Shown: positions 49,201 to 55,873 of the stretch, one piece after another
Layout: each line of letters begins with the position of its first letter
Position numbering within the stretch: position 1 is the first letter of the stretch
Origin: an uncultured Lutibacter sp.
GTDB lineage: Bacteria; Bacteroidota; Bacteroidia; Flavobacteriales; Flavobacteriaceae
Reading direction: 5' to 3'
Length of the DNA stretch: 64,000 bases
NCBI RefSeq assembly: GCF_947493565.1
Contig: NZ_CANLRG010000001.1
Coordinates: 186,001-250,000, forward strand
Program-made: the position numbers and the translations under genes
Notes under the pieces: generated by a model
What the model saw: the letters and a program-made list of their open reading frames with translations, nothing else
Told to the model about the DNA's origin: nothing
Databases searched by the model: none

Positions 49201-49944
49201 GTGCGTTTCTGCTTTTAGTGAAATGACTGTATTGAACTCCTTTTTTTCATAAAAATCTGGTTTGTCAGCTGATTTTGGAGCAAATTGTTCTACGGTAGGC
49301 CCTTTTACAAATGCCACATTGTCTTTATATGCAGATACGATGCTATTAGGATTGGTTTCCGATGTTTTTTTAATCAGCTTAAATAAGGAGGTTGGCATTG
49401 CTTCGCCATCGATGATAAAAGTTCCGTTAAATATTTTATGACGACAGTGTTCAGAGTTTACTTGAGAAAATCCAAATACCTCAGAGTCGGTTAGTTTTCT
49501 ACCAATTCTATTGCTCAATTCATTTAAATACTCAATTTCTTCTTCATTTAAAGCCAAACCTTCTTGAATGTTGTAGGCGGCAATGTCTTCAATTTCTATA
49601 ATTGGTGCTGGATCTATATCAATATCAAAAGTAGTTTGATTTAAGATTTGGTACTTTTGAAAAATCATAGGATCAAATTCCTCTTGTGCATTGGAAGCAT
49701 TGAATTCTTCTATTCTTAGAATGCCTTCAATTCCCATATTTTGTGTAATTTCAACAGCATTGGTACTCCAAGGCGTAATCATAGCGGCACGAGGACCAAT
49801 AAAAAAAGCATCGATAGATGCCTCTGTTAGTTTTTCTTGGTTTCCAAAAAGCCAGTTTAATTTTAAAGTGTCTTCTTGCGAAAGTTCTTTTGACGTTTGC
49901 ACAGCATAAATTTTGCTGTTTTTGTTTCCAAAGAAATGAATCAT
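46282..49944 (-). CDS. purL: Phosphoribosylformylglycinamidine synthase, single-chain
   Basis: 1220 residues, the large fused PurL. An N-terminal PurS-like domain is followed by the FGAM synthase core with two AIRS-type repeats (SEHCRHKIF, KAETHNFPTTVEPFNGAATGSGG, VSIHDHGAGG) and a C-terminal class I glutamine amidotransferase (KAAIIREKGSNSE; nucleophile Cys in VGICNGCQLF; His and Glu near the end). It converts FGAR, glutamine and ATP to FGAM in purine synthesis. Length and domain order match proteobacterial and Bacteroidota enzymes. It is transcribed away from the polysaccharide locus. Confidence 0.97.
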   Translation of the reverse strand: MIHFFGNKNSKIYAVQTSKELSQEDTLKLNWLFGNQEKLTEASIDAFFIGPRAAMITPWSTNAVEITQNMGIEGILRIEEFNASNAQEEFDPMIFQKYQILNQTTFDIDIDPAPIIEIEDIAAYNIQEGLALNEEEIEYLNELSNRIGRKLTDSEVFGFSQVNSEHCRHKIFNGTFIIDGEAMPTSLFKLIKKTSETNPNSIVSAYKDNVAFVKGPTVEQFAPKSADKPDFYEKKEFNTVISLKAETHNFPTTVEPFNGAATGSGGEIRDRLAGGKGSLPLAGTAVYMTSYSRLNENRPWEQGMKERAWLYQTPMDILIKASNGASDFGNKFGQPLITGSVLTFEHEEDARKLGFDKVIMQAGGIGYGKAEQAIKDTPKESDKIVILGGENYRIGMGGAAVSSADTGEFESGIELNAVQRSNPEMQKRAANAIRGMVESDINPIVSIHDHGAGGHLNCLSELVEETGGLIDLDQLPVGDPTLSAKEIIGNESQERMGLVIGKNDAETLKRVAERERSPYYEVGEVTNNQRFTFESKTKGDKPMDLALTDMFGSSPKTIMTDTSLKRNYAEVPYSEQNIPNYIKQVLQLEAVACKDWLTNKVDRCVGGKVAKQQCAGPLQLPLNNVGVMALDYQGKEGVATSIGHAPVSALINPAAGSKNAIAEALTNIIWAPLQDNLASVSLSANWMWPCKNEGEDARLYQAVKAVSEFAIELGINVPTGKDSLSMKQKYPNEEVISPGTVVISAAAHCNDISKVVEPVLQKRGLNKIYYINLSNDCFKLGGSSFAQIQNKIGTETPTIKDATKFKNAFNTVQQLIKEGKILAGHDISAGGMLTTLLELCFAQEQIGLNIDISSLGEADTVKALFAENSGIIFQSDSEDIASILTENQVEFFELGNAVRSESVKITNNGKLIEFNIPELRDVWYETSYLLDRKQTANDLAKERFNNYKVQPLTFKLPNHFTGKLPVIDPTKPRPKAAIIREKGSNSEREMAHAMYLAGFDVKDVHMTDLISGRETLEDIQFIGAVGGFSNSDVLGSAKGWAGAFLYNEKAKTALDNFFKREDTLSVGICNGCQLFMELEVINPEHKVHGKMLHNDSHKHESNFTSVNIQENNSVMLSSLAGSTLGVWISHGEGKFNLPMEENDYHIVAKYGYDTYPANPNGSDYNVAMMSSKDGRHLVMMPHIERSIFQWNWAYYPSERTDEVSPWLEAFVNARKWLTKK

Positions 49945-49977
49945 ATATCGATTTTTTTAGAGAAATGTTAGAAAATG

Positions 49978-49985
49978 CAAATTTA
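49978..49985 (-). promoter_or_regulatory. Putative -7 box of the purL promoter
   Basis: The minus strand reads TAAATTTG (consensus TAnnTTTG), ending 33 bases upstream of the purL ATG. No clear -33 element is visible. A purine regulator site was not recognised. Confidence 0.45.
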
Positions 49986-50019
49986 ATTAAATTATTAGAA
50001 TTAACACTTTTATTTTTGA

Positions 50020-50153
50020 GTTTGCTTCGTTGTGCTCGGAACGTCTTTACGAGGAATTGCAAATGACGAAGTAAACTGTTACTACTGATTGACAGTTTGC
50101 TTCGCTACGCTCGGGTTTGCTTCGCTACGCTCGCAATGACGTTCGCAATGACT
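50020..50153. repeat. Dispersed repeat cluster R1 (TTGCTTCGCT family)
   Basis: A chain of GTTTGCTTCGCTACGCTCGG-type units with one inverted variant unit whose stem arms are TTTAC (50046-50050) and GTAAA (50071-50075). It ends with CGCAATGACGTTCGCAATGAC. It fills most of the 303-base gap between purL and cysQ; a possible promoter and leader follow at 50186. It is the leftmost occurrence of this family in the window. Confidence 0.85.
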
Positions 50154-50185
50154 GACGGAGTTCCTTTTATCTTCATGGAGAATGC

Positions 50186-50199
50186 CTTATATTTACCAA
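50186..50199 (+). promoter_or_regulatory. Putative promoter motif upstream of cysQ
   Basis: CTTATATTTACCAA (TATATTTA resembles TAnnTTTG with one change) lies 48 bases before the cysQ ATG. A 13-of-14 match (CCTATATTTACCAA) precedes the exporter permease at 54659, suggesting shared promoters within the locus. Confidence 0.35.
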
Positions 50200-50246
50200 A
50201 TCTAAAAAAAAGACAAGAAAGCTCAAAAAAATCATCCTCAAAATAT

Positions 50247-51035
50247 ATGAAAGAACTCCTACAAATAGCTATCAAAGCAGCAATTGCAGCAGGTGCAGAA
50301 ATTATGAATGTATATGCTGGAAAGATAGCTGTTACCTTAAAATCGGATAGTTCTCCTTTAACCATTGCTGATGAGCAAGCCAATACCATTATCAATAGCT
50401 ATTTAAAAACTACACCATTTCCTATTATCAGCGAAGAAAATAAACAAGTATCGTACGCTACAAGAAAACAATGGGAATGCTGTTGGATGGTAGATCCTTT
50501 GGATGGTACCAAAGAATTTATTAAAAGAAATGGTGAGTTTACCGTAAATATTGCGTTGATTGAACAGGGAAAACCCGTGCTTGGAGTTATTTATGTGCCA
50601 GTGACTAAAACTTTATATTATGCCATTGTTTCAGATACTAAAGCCTATAAAATTGAGTTAAGTAAGCATCAGTTTACAAACCAACTGTTTCAAGATTGTA
50701 TGGAAATCCACCCTCAAACTACTAATAATTCAATACTTACTATTGTGGGAAGTCGTTCTCATCACAGTAAAGAAACGTCAGATTTTATTCAAAGCTTAAA
50801 AGCTCAGGGTAAAGAAATTAACCTTATTTCAAAAGGGAGTTCCTTAAAATTTTGTGAAGTTGCTGAGGGAAATGCCAACATATATCCTAGATTTGCACCC
50901 ACCATGGAATGGGATACTGCAGCAGGACATGCAATATGCAGTGCAGTGGGTTTAAAAGTAATGCAACAGCAGCAAGCTGAAGAATTGCACTACAATAAAA
51001 AAACATTGTTGAATCCCTATTTTATAGTTCAATAA
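50247..51035 (+). CDS. cysQ: 3'(2'),5'-bisphosphate nucleotidase CysQ
   Basis: 262 residues from the ATG at 50247 (MKELLQIAIKAAIAAG). The frame is open further upstream only because it reads through repeat DNA, so the longer version is rejected. Inositol-monophosphatase fold with Mg ligands in ISEEN, the DPLDGTKEFI motif and WDTAAGHAI near the end. It converts PAP, the by-product of sulfotransferases and PAPS reductase, into AMP, relieving product inhibition. It is the first gene of cysQ-cysC-cysD-cysN, which makes and recycles PAPS for the sulfotransferases downstream. Confidence 0.93.
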   Translation: MKELLQIAIKAAIAAGAEIMNVYAGKIAVTLKSDSSPLTIADEQANTIINSYLKTTPFPIISEENKQVSYATRKQWECCWMVDPLDGTKEFIKRNGEFTVNIALIEQGKPVLGVIYVPVTKTLYYAIVSDTKAYKIELSKHQFTNQLFQDCMEIHPQTTNNSILTIVGSRSHHSKETSDFIQSLKAQGKEINLISKGSSLKFCEVAEGNANIYPRFAPTMEWDTAAGHAICSAVGLKVMQQQQAEELHYNKKTLLNPYFIVQ

Positions 51036-51038
51036 ACA

Positions 51039-51623
51039 ATGAAACATATAAAAAAACAAGATTATACCATTAATAGGCAAGACAGAGCGCAAATAAATCA
51101 ACACCGCTCTTGTTTAATTTGGTTTACCGGTTTATCGGGTTCAGGAAAATCTACCATAGCCAATTTATTAGAAAAAGAATTGTACCAACAACACATACAT
51201 ACCTATAGTTTAGATGGTGATAATTTACGCAGGGGGTTGAACAAAGATTTGACTTTTTCAAAAGAAGATCGTGAAGAAAATTTAAGACGAACCGCAGAAG
51301 TTGCCAAATTGTTTGTAGATGCTGGTGTGGTAGTTATTGCAGCGTTTATAAGCCCATATACTAAAATTAGAGAAGAAATTAAAAACATTGTTGGAAGCGA
51401 GCATTATATTGAAGTGTTTGTAAATACCCCTTTAGAGGTTTGTGAACAACGCGATGTAAAAGGTTTGTATAAAAAAGCACGTGCAGGTGAAATTAAAAAT
51501 TTTACGGGGATTAGTGCACCTTTTGAAAATCCCACTCATCCAACAATAGAAATTAAAACGGTTGAAGAAAGTCCACAGCAGGCTGTTGCCAAAATTTTAG
51601 AAGTTTTAAAATCAAAATTATAA
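51039..51623 (+). CDS. cysC: Adenylylsulfate (APS) kinase
   Basis: 194 residues with P-loop GLSGSGKST at about 33-41, DGDNLRRGLNKDLTFSKEDREENLRR (APS-binding region) and the lid segment RDVKGLYKKARAGEIKNFTGI. It phosphorylates APS at the 3' position to PAPS, the sulfate donor. Stand-alone CysC, not fused to CysN. It starts 3 bases after the cysQ stop and is followed after 8 bases by cysD, so one operon. Confidence 0.96.
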   Translation: MKHIKKQDYTINRQDRAQINQHRSCLIWFTGLSGSGKSTIANLLEKELYQQHIHTYSLDGDNLRRGLNKDLTFSKEDREENLRRTAEVAKLFVDAGVVVIAAFISPYTKIREEIKNIVGSEHYIEVFVNTPLEVCEQRDVKGLYKKARAGEIKNFTGISAPFENPTHPTIEIKTVEESPQQAVAKILEVLKSKL

Positions 51624-51631
51624 GTAAAACG

Positions 51632-52537
51632 ATGTCTAAATACTATCAAAATTATATAGATGAACTAGAATCTGAAGCCATTTTTGTGTTGAGAGAAGTG
51701 TTTGCGGAGTTTCAAAACCCTGCAATTTTATTTTCAGGAGGCAAAGATTCTATTGTACTCACTCATTTGGCAAAAAAAGCTTTTTACCCAAGTAAAATTC
51801 CTTTTTCATTATTGCATATAGATACCGGACATAATTTTCCTGAAACCATTAAATTTAGAGATTATTTAGCCGCTAAATTAGATGTAAATTTAATTGTAGG
51901 AAGCGTTCAAGAAGCTATAAATGAAGGACGCGTAGTGGAAGAAAAAGGGCACCAAGCCACTCGAAATTTATTGCAAATTACTACTTTGTTAGATGCTATA
52001 GAAACGCATCAAATAGATGGTGCTATTGGTGGCGGCAGACGTGACGAAGAAAAAGCGAGAGCTAAAGAACGTTTTTTTTCACATAGAGATGATTTTGGGC
52101 AGTGGACTCCTAAAAATCAACGTCCGGAGTTGTGGAATTTATTCAATGCAAAAATGCATTATGGAGAACATTTTAGAATATTTCCTATTAGCAATTGGAC
52201 AGAAATGGATGTTTGGCATTATATTTTACGTGAAGGTATTGAAATTCCTTCCTTGTATTTTGCTCATGAACGAGAGGTGGTATGGAGAAATAATAGTTGG
52301 ATTCCAGTATCGGAATTTTTAATTCCCCTTAAAAATGAAAAAGTAGTTACCAAAAAAGTACGTTTTAGAACCTTAGGAGATATTACCATTAGTGGTGGTA
52401 TTGAAAGTGAAGCGAATAATATAGCAAAAATTGTAAAAGAAGTTGCTGCCATGCGAGAAACAGAACGAGGAAATAGAGCCGATGACAAACGCTCTGAAAC
52501 TGCGATGGAAGATCGTAAAAAGGAGGGGTATTTTTAG
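51632..52537 (+). CDS. cysD: Sulfate adenylyltransferase subunit 2
   Basis: 301 residues, full length, with the ATP-pyrophosphatase motif LFSGGKDSIV, HIDTGHNFPETI, GGGRRDEEKARAKER and the conserved C-terminal GDITISGGIESEA...ERGNRADDK region. With CysN it makes APS from sulfate and ATP. It ends at a 240-base repeat-filled gap (R2) before cysN. Confidence 0.97.
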   Translation: MSKYYQNYIDELESEAIFVLREVFAEFQNPAILFSGGKDSIVLTHLAKKAFYPSKIPFSLLHIDTGHNFPETIKFRDYLAAKLDVNLIVGSVQEAINEGRVVEEKGHQATRNLLQITTLLDAIETHQIDGAIGGGRRDEEKARAKERFFSHRDDFGQWTPKNQRPELWNLFNAKMHYGEHFRIFPISNWTEMDVWHYILREGIEIPSLYFAHEREVVWRNNSWIPVSEFLIPLKNEKVVTKKVRFRTLGDITISGGIESEANNIAKIVKEVAAMRETERGNRADDKRSETAMEDRKKEGYF

Positions 52538-52550
52538 CTTGTGTAAGGGG

Positions 52551-52757
52551 TTGCTTCGCTTCGCTCGGGTTTGCGTCGCTGTGCTCGGGTTTGCTTCGCT
52601 GCGCTCGCAATGACGTGGGGAACGTCTTTACGAGGAGTTGAAAACGACGAAGTAAACTGTTAGTGCCGAGTTAGAGATTGCTTCGCTACGCTCGCAATGA
52701 CGGTTCGCAATGACTGGCAGATTGCTTCGCTTCGCTCGCAATGACGTTCGCAATGAC
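52551..52757. repeat. Dispersed repeat cluster R2 between cysD and cysN
   Basis: Tandem TTGCTTCGCTTCGCTCGGG-type units, an inverted variant with stem arms TTTAC (52627-52631) and GTAAA (52652-52656), then ATTGCTTCGC...CGCAATGACG units. The whole cysD-cysN gap is repeat, leaving about 20 bases of leader before cysN. Confidence 0.88.
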
Positions 52758-52777
52758 GTAAATAAAAAAAATAAAAC

Positions 52778-54034
52778 ATGCAAATAGATAAAAATCAATT
52801 ATTACGTTTTACCACTGCAGGAAGTGTAGATGATGGAAAAAGCACCTTAATAGGTCGCTTGTTATACGATTCTAAATCCATTTTTGAAGACCAATTAAGC
52901 AATGTAGCCGCCATTAGTAAAAAGAAAGGTTTTGAACATTTAGATTTGGCATTGTTTACCGATGGATTACGCGACGAGCGTGAACAAGGTATTACCATTG
53001 ATGTAGCATATCGTTATTTTACCACACCTAAACGAAAATTTATCATTGCCGATACTCCTGGTCATATTCAATATACTCGTAATATGGTTACAGGTGCTTC
53101 TACCGCCAATGTAGCTATTGTGTTAATTGATGCTAGAAAAGGGGTGATTGAACAAACTAAAAGACATTCTTATATTGCTTCATTATTACAAATTTCTCAT
53201 ATTATTGTATGTGTTAATAAAATGGATTTGGTAAACTATAGCGAGGAAGTTTTTACCAATATTGTACAAGATTATGAAGAAATTTCATCTAAAATGATGA
53301 TTAAAGATGTACGGTATATTCCAATTAGTGCATTAAAAGGAGATAATGTAGTTATACGTTCACAGCAGATGCCTTGGTATCAAAATGCGCCTTTGTTACA
53401 TACCTTAGAAACCATTCATATCAGTAGCGACACCAATAAGGTAGATGCTCGTTTTCCAGTGCAAACTGTATTGCGTCCGCAAAGCAATGATTTTCCAGAT
53501 TTTAGAGGGTATGCAGGCAAAATAGCTGGAGGTATTTTTAGAACAGGAGATCAAGTTACAGTTTATCCATCAGGCTTATCATCTACCATTAAAACCATCA
53601 ATCAATACGATGAATTGCTAGAAGAAGCTTTTGTAGATATGTCGGTGGTATTTACTTTGGAAGATGAAATTGATATTAGTAGAGGCGATATGTTGGTGAA
53701 ATCGAATAATGTTCCTAAAGTAACACAAGACCTTACAGCGATGCTTTGTTGGTTGCATCATCAACCCGCCAAACCCAAAGCTAAATATATCATAAAACAT
53801 ACTACTAACGAACAGAAAGCCATTATTAAAAACGTGTATTATAAGGTAGATATTGATACGCTAAAGCGCAATGAAGAAGCTAAAGAAATTGAGATGAATA
53901 CCATTTGCAAAGTTCAACTAAGAACTACCTTACCGTTGATTATTGATAGCTATTCTAAAAACCGAACCACAGGTAGTTTTATTTTAATTGATGCGGCTAC
54001 CAATGAAACTGTAGCTGCTGGGATGGTGGTGTAG
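52778..54034 (+). CDS. cysN: Sulfate adenylyltransferase subunit 1 (GTPase)
   Basis: 418 residues, an EF-Tu-like GTPase. G1 GSVDDGKSTLIGRLLYDSK, DGLRDEREQGITIDVAYRYF, G3 DTPGHIQYTRNM and G4 NKMD are present, followed by two beta-barrel domains. GTP hydrolysis drives APS formation by CysD. It lacks a fused APS kinase domain, consistent with separate cysC. No cysH, cysI or cysJ lies nearby, so the module looks dedicated to PAPS supply rather than sulfate reduction; those genes may lie elsewhere. Confidence 0.97.
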   Translation: MQIDKNQLLRFTTAGSVDDGKSTLIGRLLYDSKSIFEDQLSNVAAISKKKGFEHLDLALFTDGLRDEREQGITIDVAYRYFTTPKRKFIIADTPGHIQYTRNMVTGASTANVAIVLIDARKGVIEQTKRHSYIASLLQISHIIVCVNKMDLVNYSEEVFTNIVQDYEEISSKMMIKDVRYIPISALKGDNVVIRSQQMPWYQNAPLLHTLETIHISSDTNKVDARFPVQTVLRPQSNDFPDFRGYAGKIAGGIFRTGDQVTVYPSGLSSTIKTINQYDELLEEAFVDMSVVFTLEDEIDISRGDMLVKSNNVPKVTQDLTAMLCWLHHQPAKPKAKYIIKHTTNEQKAIIKNVYYKVDIDTLKRNEEAKEIEMNTICKVQLRTTLPLIIDSYSKNRTTGSFILIDAATNETVAAGMVV

Positions 54035-54039
54035 TGACA

Positions 54040-54131
54040 GATTGCTTCGCTGCGCTCGGGTTTGCTTCGCTGCGTTCGCAATGACGTTCGCAATGACAAG
54101 TGACAGATTGCTTCGCTTCGCTCGCAATGAC
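54040..54131. repeat. Dispersed repeat cluster R3 between cysN and the GIY-YIG gene
   Basis: Contains a canonical unit with stem arms ATTGC (54107-54111) and GCAAT (54124-54128), preceded by tandem units ending CGCAATGACGTTCGCAATGAC. It begins 6 bases after the cysN stop and ends 20 bases before the GIY-YIG start. Confidence 0.88.
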
Positions 54132-54151
54132 TAAATTACTATCTTTAAACT

Positions 54152-54439
54152 ATGAAAAAGGGCTATGTTTACTTAATCACCAATAAAAATAATACGGTAA
54201 TTTATACAGGGGTTACTAGTAATTTACAAAAGCGGATACAACAACATAAAACAAAGTTTTATAAAGGTTTTACTGCAAGATATAATTGTAATAAATTGGT
54301 TTATTTTGAAGTGTTTGATGATATCAAACAAGCAATTTTAAGAGAAAAACAATTGAAGGCTGGGAGTCGTGCTAAAAAAGAACAGTTGATTGCTTTAAAA
54401 AATCCAAGTTGGGAGGATTTATTTGAGGGGGATTGGTAG
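54152..54439 (+). CDS. Single-domain GIY-YIG nuclease (repeat-flanked copy 1)
   Basis: 95 residues forming just one GIY-YIG domain: YVYLITNK (GIY position), VIYTGVTSNLQKRIQQHK (YIG position with the catalytic Arg) and the Glu in LREKQLK. This is the small UPF0213/UvrC-N-like class whose biological role is largely undefined. It lies within R3 and R4 of the TTGCTTCGCT repeat family and interrupts a polysaccharide operon to which it has no obvious functional tie. A related but distinct copy at 63030 is likewise surrounded by repeats of another family. Confidence 0.9.
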   Translation: MKKGYVYLITNKNNTVIYTGVTSNLQKRIQQHKTKFYKGFTARYNCNKLVYFEVFDDIKQAILREKQLKAGSRAKKEQLIALKNPSWEDLFEGDW

Positions 54440-54628
54440 ATTGCTTCGCTGCGCTCGGGTTTGCTTCACTGCGTTCGGGTTTGCTTCACTGCGTTCGGGT
54501 TTGCTTCACTGCGTTCGGGTTTGCTTCGCTTCGCTCGGGTTTGCTTCGCTTCGCTCGGGTTTGCTTCACTGCGTTCGCAATGACTGACAGATTGCTTCGC
54601 TTCGCTCGCAATGACGGTTCGTAATGAC
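54439..54628. repeat. Repeat cluster R4: seven 20-bp tandem units plus a terminal hairpin unit
   Basis: From 54441 to 54580 the sequence is seven in-register 20-bp units (TTGCTTCACTGCGTTCGGGT and variants), then a canonical ATTGC...GCAAT unit and GACGGTTCGTAATGAC. The array begins at the stop of the GIY-YIG gene. It fills more than half of the 354-base gap before the exporter permease. The remaining about 165 bases hold a promoter-like motif at 54659 and no gene. Confidence 0.92.
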
Positions 54629-54658
54629 AAAAAACTACTTCCATTTCCATTAAAAAGT

Positions 54659-54672
54659 CCTATATTTACCAA
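54659..54672 (+). promoter_or_regulatory. Putative promoter motif upstream of the exporter permease
   Basis: CCTATATTTACCAA matches the motif before cysQ (50186-50199) at 13 of 14 positions. It lies 121 bases before the permease ATG, implying a long leader. Confidence 0.3.
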
Positions 54673-54793
54673 CAAAATCAACCAAAATTCAAGCACGTCC
54701 TAAAAAGCTATTATTGAAACATTTGTTAAAAATTACAACAACAAAATAACTGTACATACGTTTCAAAAAGCAGGATAGGAGATTTATTTTTAA

Positions 54794-55639
54794 ATGGCAT
54801 TAGAAACCAAGATATATCAAAAGGAAAATAACACCAATATTGCAAAGCTGTTAAAAGACAGTATTAAAGATATTTACAACTCTCGGTTTTTATCTAAACA
54901 GTTGGCAGTACGTGATATTAAAGCGCAATATCGCCAATCGTTTTTAGGCATTATATGGGCGTTTATTACCCCTTTAACCACCGCTTTTGTTTGGATTTTT
55001 TTAAACCTTACAGGTACTATTCGCTTAACAGATACCGGAATTCCTTATCCAGTATATGCGTTTTCAGGTACTTTGTTATGGTCTATTATTAAAGAAGCGA
55101 TAGATGCTCCTATGAGCAGTACTACAGCAGCCAAGGGGTTGTTATCCAAAATAAACTTTCCTAAAGAAGCCTTATTAGTATCTGGTATTTACAAATTATT
55201 GTTTAACAGTTTGGTAAAAATTATCATATTATTGGTATTTTTAGTGGTGTTTGGTGTGGGATTTCATAGCAGTTTGTTATTATTTCCTTTTGCATTTTTA
55301 GGTGCTATTTTATTTGGAACTACTATAGGTTTATTTATTACCCCTATAGGTATGTTGTATAACGATATTAAAAAAATAATCAGTTTGGGATTGGGCTTTT
55401 TAATGTATGCCACCCCAGTAGTATATGCCATTCCAAAAGAGGGATTGATGAAAACCTTAATGGAACTCAATCCGTTTACCCCCATTATTAGTACCACAAG
55501 AGCGTTTATAGTTGGACAAAGTCCGGAGTATTTAGCGTATTATGGGTGGGTATTGGCGGTTTGTATTCCTTTGTTGGTAGTGGGTTTGCTATTGTATAGA
55601 ATTTCCATTCCTATACTGGTGGAGCGGATGAGTGCTTAA
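54794..55639 (+). CDS. ABC-2 type polysaccharide export permease (Wzm/TagG-like)
   Basis: 281 residues with about six membrane segments. The N-terminal region LAVRDIKAQYRQSFLGIIWAFITPL is the hallmark of Wzm/TagG/KpsM permeases. The C-terminal part has FLMYATPVVYAIPKEG and LNPFTPIISTTRAFI. It forms the inner-membrane channel that moves lipid-linked polysaccharide to the periplasm, driven by the ATPase encoded at 55874. Only repeat DNA separates the two genes. Confidence 0.93.
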   Translation: MALETKIYQKENNTNIAKLLKDSIKDIYNSRFLSKQLAVRDIKAQYRQSFLGIIWAFITPLTTAFVWIFLNLTGTIRLTDTGIPYPVYAFSGTLLWSIIKEAIDAPMSSTTAAKGLLSKINFPKEALLVSGIYKLLFNSLVKIIILLVFLVVFGVGFHSSLLLFPFAFLGAILFGTTIGLFITPIGMLYNDIKKIISLGLGFLMYATPVVYAIPKEGLMKTLMELNPFTPIISTTRAFIVGQSPEYLAYYGWVLAVCIPLLVVGLLLYRISIPILVERMSA

Positions 55640-55641
55640 AA

Positions 55642-55860
55642 AGTCGTCCTTGCGAGGAGTCGCAGACGACGAAGCAAGCTTTTGCTGTGGAGTAACAGAT
55701 TGCTTCGCTTCGCTCGGGTTTGCTTCACTGCGTTCGCAATGACGGCTCGCAATGACGTATGGAACGTCTTTACGAGGAGGGTACGACGAAGTAAACTGTT
55801 GAGATTGCTTCACTGCGTTCGGGTTTGCTTCGCGTTGCTCGCAATGACGTTCGCAATGAC
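55642..55860. repeat. Dispersed repeat cluster R5 between permease and ATPase genes
   Basis: Includes two inverted units with different stem arms: CTTGC (55649-55653) / GCAAG (55674-55678) and TTTAC (55769-55773) / GTAAA (55791-55795). Forward ATTGC/GCAAT-type and tandem TTTGCTTCACTGCGTTCG units are also present. It starts 3 bases after the permease stop and ends 13 bases before the ATPase start. Confidence 0.9.
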
Positions 55861-55873
55861 TAAAATAAAAAGT

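Noticed and set aside
49751-50062. 103-codon minus-strand ORF across the start of purL
   Set aside because: Out of frame with purL and reading into repeat R1; no recognisable protein features.
50097-50246. N-terminal extension of CysQ through R1
   Set aside because: Same repeat-derived peptide; family homology begins at 50247.
54441-54580. CRISPR array
   Set aside because: The 20-bp units are directly adjacent without unique spacers, and no cas genes are near.
54433-54624. Open frames across the R4 array, both strands (Cys/Phe/Ala-rich or Glu/Ala/Asn-rich peptides)
   Set aside because: They are translations of a 20-bp tandem repeat with no start context; the periodic peptide is an artefact of the repeat.
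55682-55873. N-terminal extension of the ABC ATPase reading through R5
   Set aside because: The extra residues are translated repeat (RVCFTAFAMT type) also seen before cysQ, and the conserved protein begins at the ATG at 55874.
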